This document shows, one piece after another, positions 63,604 to 64,000 of a DNA stretch of 64,000 nucleotides (the stretch's first letter is position 1; each line of letters starts with the position of its first letter). The notes under the pieces were generated by a model. That model did not search any database. It had not been told where the DNA came from and worked only from the letters and a program-made list of their open reading frames with translations. Location: the NCBI RefSeq assembly GCF_905475395.1, contig NC_058340.1:65512181-65576180 (forward strand), given 5' to 3'. The stretch comes from Chrysoperla carnea. Its lineage: Eukaryota > Arthropoda > Insecta > Neuroptera > Chrysopidae. Position numbers and translations under genes: made by a program.

Positions 63604-64000
63604 TTGAAAATTAAAAGTAATGTTTCAAACGAAAAAATGTTCATGTCAATATTTCAGTTTTTTGTTAAATTATAAGGTAGACATATGCAAGTTTACGCAT
63701 AAAAGTGTGTACCATAGATAAGAATTATTTTTGCTGAGTGTATCGAACCTACATTCACATCATATTTATTATTTAAATTGAACTTGACTTTATGACCTTA
63801 GAATACCGAAAATTTTTATTATTTTCTTCTTGTTTTCGGATTAATCATCTAGGCCGTTAGCCAATCAATTAATTTATGAATCATAATTTTCAGATTTAAA
63901 ACTCTTGATACATCTATTGAAATGAAAATAAAAATTTTTAAAAATTATCCCCACTTATACCCGAAAATGGCTCACTGGCTATACATTACGGTCATTAGAC
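63604..64000. promoter_or_regulatory. Patr-1 5' flank
   Basis: These bases hold the Patr-1 5' UTR and promoter side. An accatagata site sits at 63711-63720, 108 bases above the ATG. No TATA box is positioned convincingly and no other gene is visible up to the window end. Confidence 0.4.

Overview
This is a stretch of an AT-rich insect nuclear genome. Introns and intergenic DNA are rich in A/T homopolymers, genes are split by GT-AG introns, and the recognisable proteins are insect/metazoan housekeeping and neuronal proteins. I see no bacterial operon, phage, CRISPR array or plasmid feature. The insect order cannot be fixed from the sequence alone. Five protein-coding genes were identified by reading the translations and joining exons by splice signal and reading-frame phase; every accepted junction keeps the frame.

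Layout. (1) 7240-35392, + strand: the 3' two-thirds of bruchpilot (brp; ELKS/ERC/CAST family), the coiled-coil scaffold of the presynaptic active zone. Ten well-supported exons (7240-27479) plus a likely small last exon (35318-35392) encode about 1670 residues. The N-terminal exons lie upstream of the window. Introns of 10.8 kb and 7.8 kb dominate. A long AT-rich 3' UTR probably runs to about 37.37 kb. (2) 37.4-44.27 kb: a gene-poor intergenic stretch with repeat fragments and foldback elements. (3) 44270-47805, - strand: CPSF6, the RRM/proline-rich/RS-like subunit of cleavage factor Im, 7 exons, 696 aa, complete. (4) 48762-50686, + strand: NDUFAF5, the mitochondrial complex I assembly factor, 6 exons, 340 aa, complete. 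(5) 50742-51469, - strand: UFC1, the UFM1 E2 enzyme, 4 exons, 169 aa, complete and tail-to-tail with NDUFAF5. (6) 55708-63603, - strand: Patr-1 (PAT1/PATL1/HPat), an mRNA decapping and P-body factor, 12 exons, 799 aa, complete.

CPSF6 (3'-end choice) and Patr-1 (mRNA decay) both act in mRNA metabolism, but neighbours in an insect genome need not be functionally linked; I see no operon-like organisation. CPSF6 and NDUFAF5 are divergent across 956 bp. NDUFAF5 and UFC1 are convergent with only 55 bp between stop codons.

Non-genic content: a tRNA-derived SINE, two degraded non-LTR retrotransposon pieces, a hAT-like MITE with near-perfect 8-bp target duplications, several foldback elements, a palindromic dispersed repeat family with arms at three places in the window, short tandem duplications and two strong hairpins. 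I did not find a clearly novel multi-gene system. The most useful second looks are the distant brp last exon, the Pro/Ala-rich insert in the first visible brp exon, a stop-free 84-nt intron in Patr-1, the hAT-like MITE and the palindromic repeat family.
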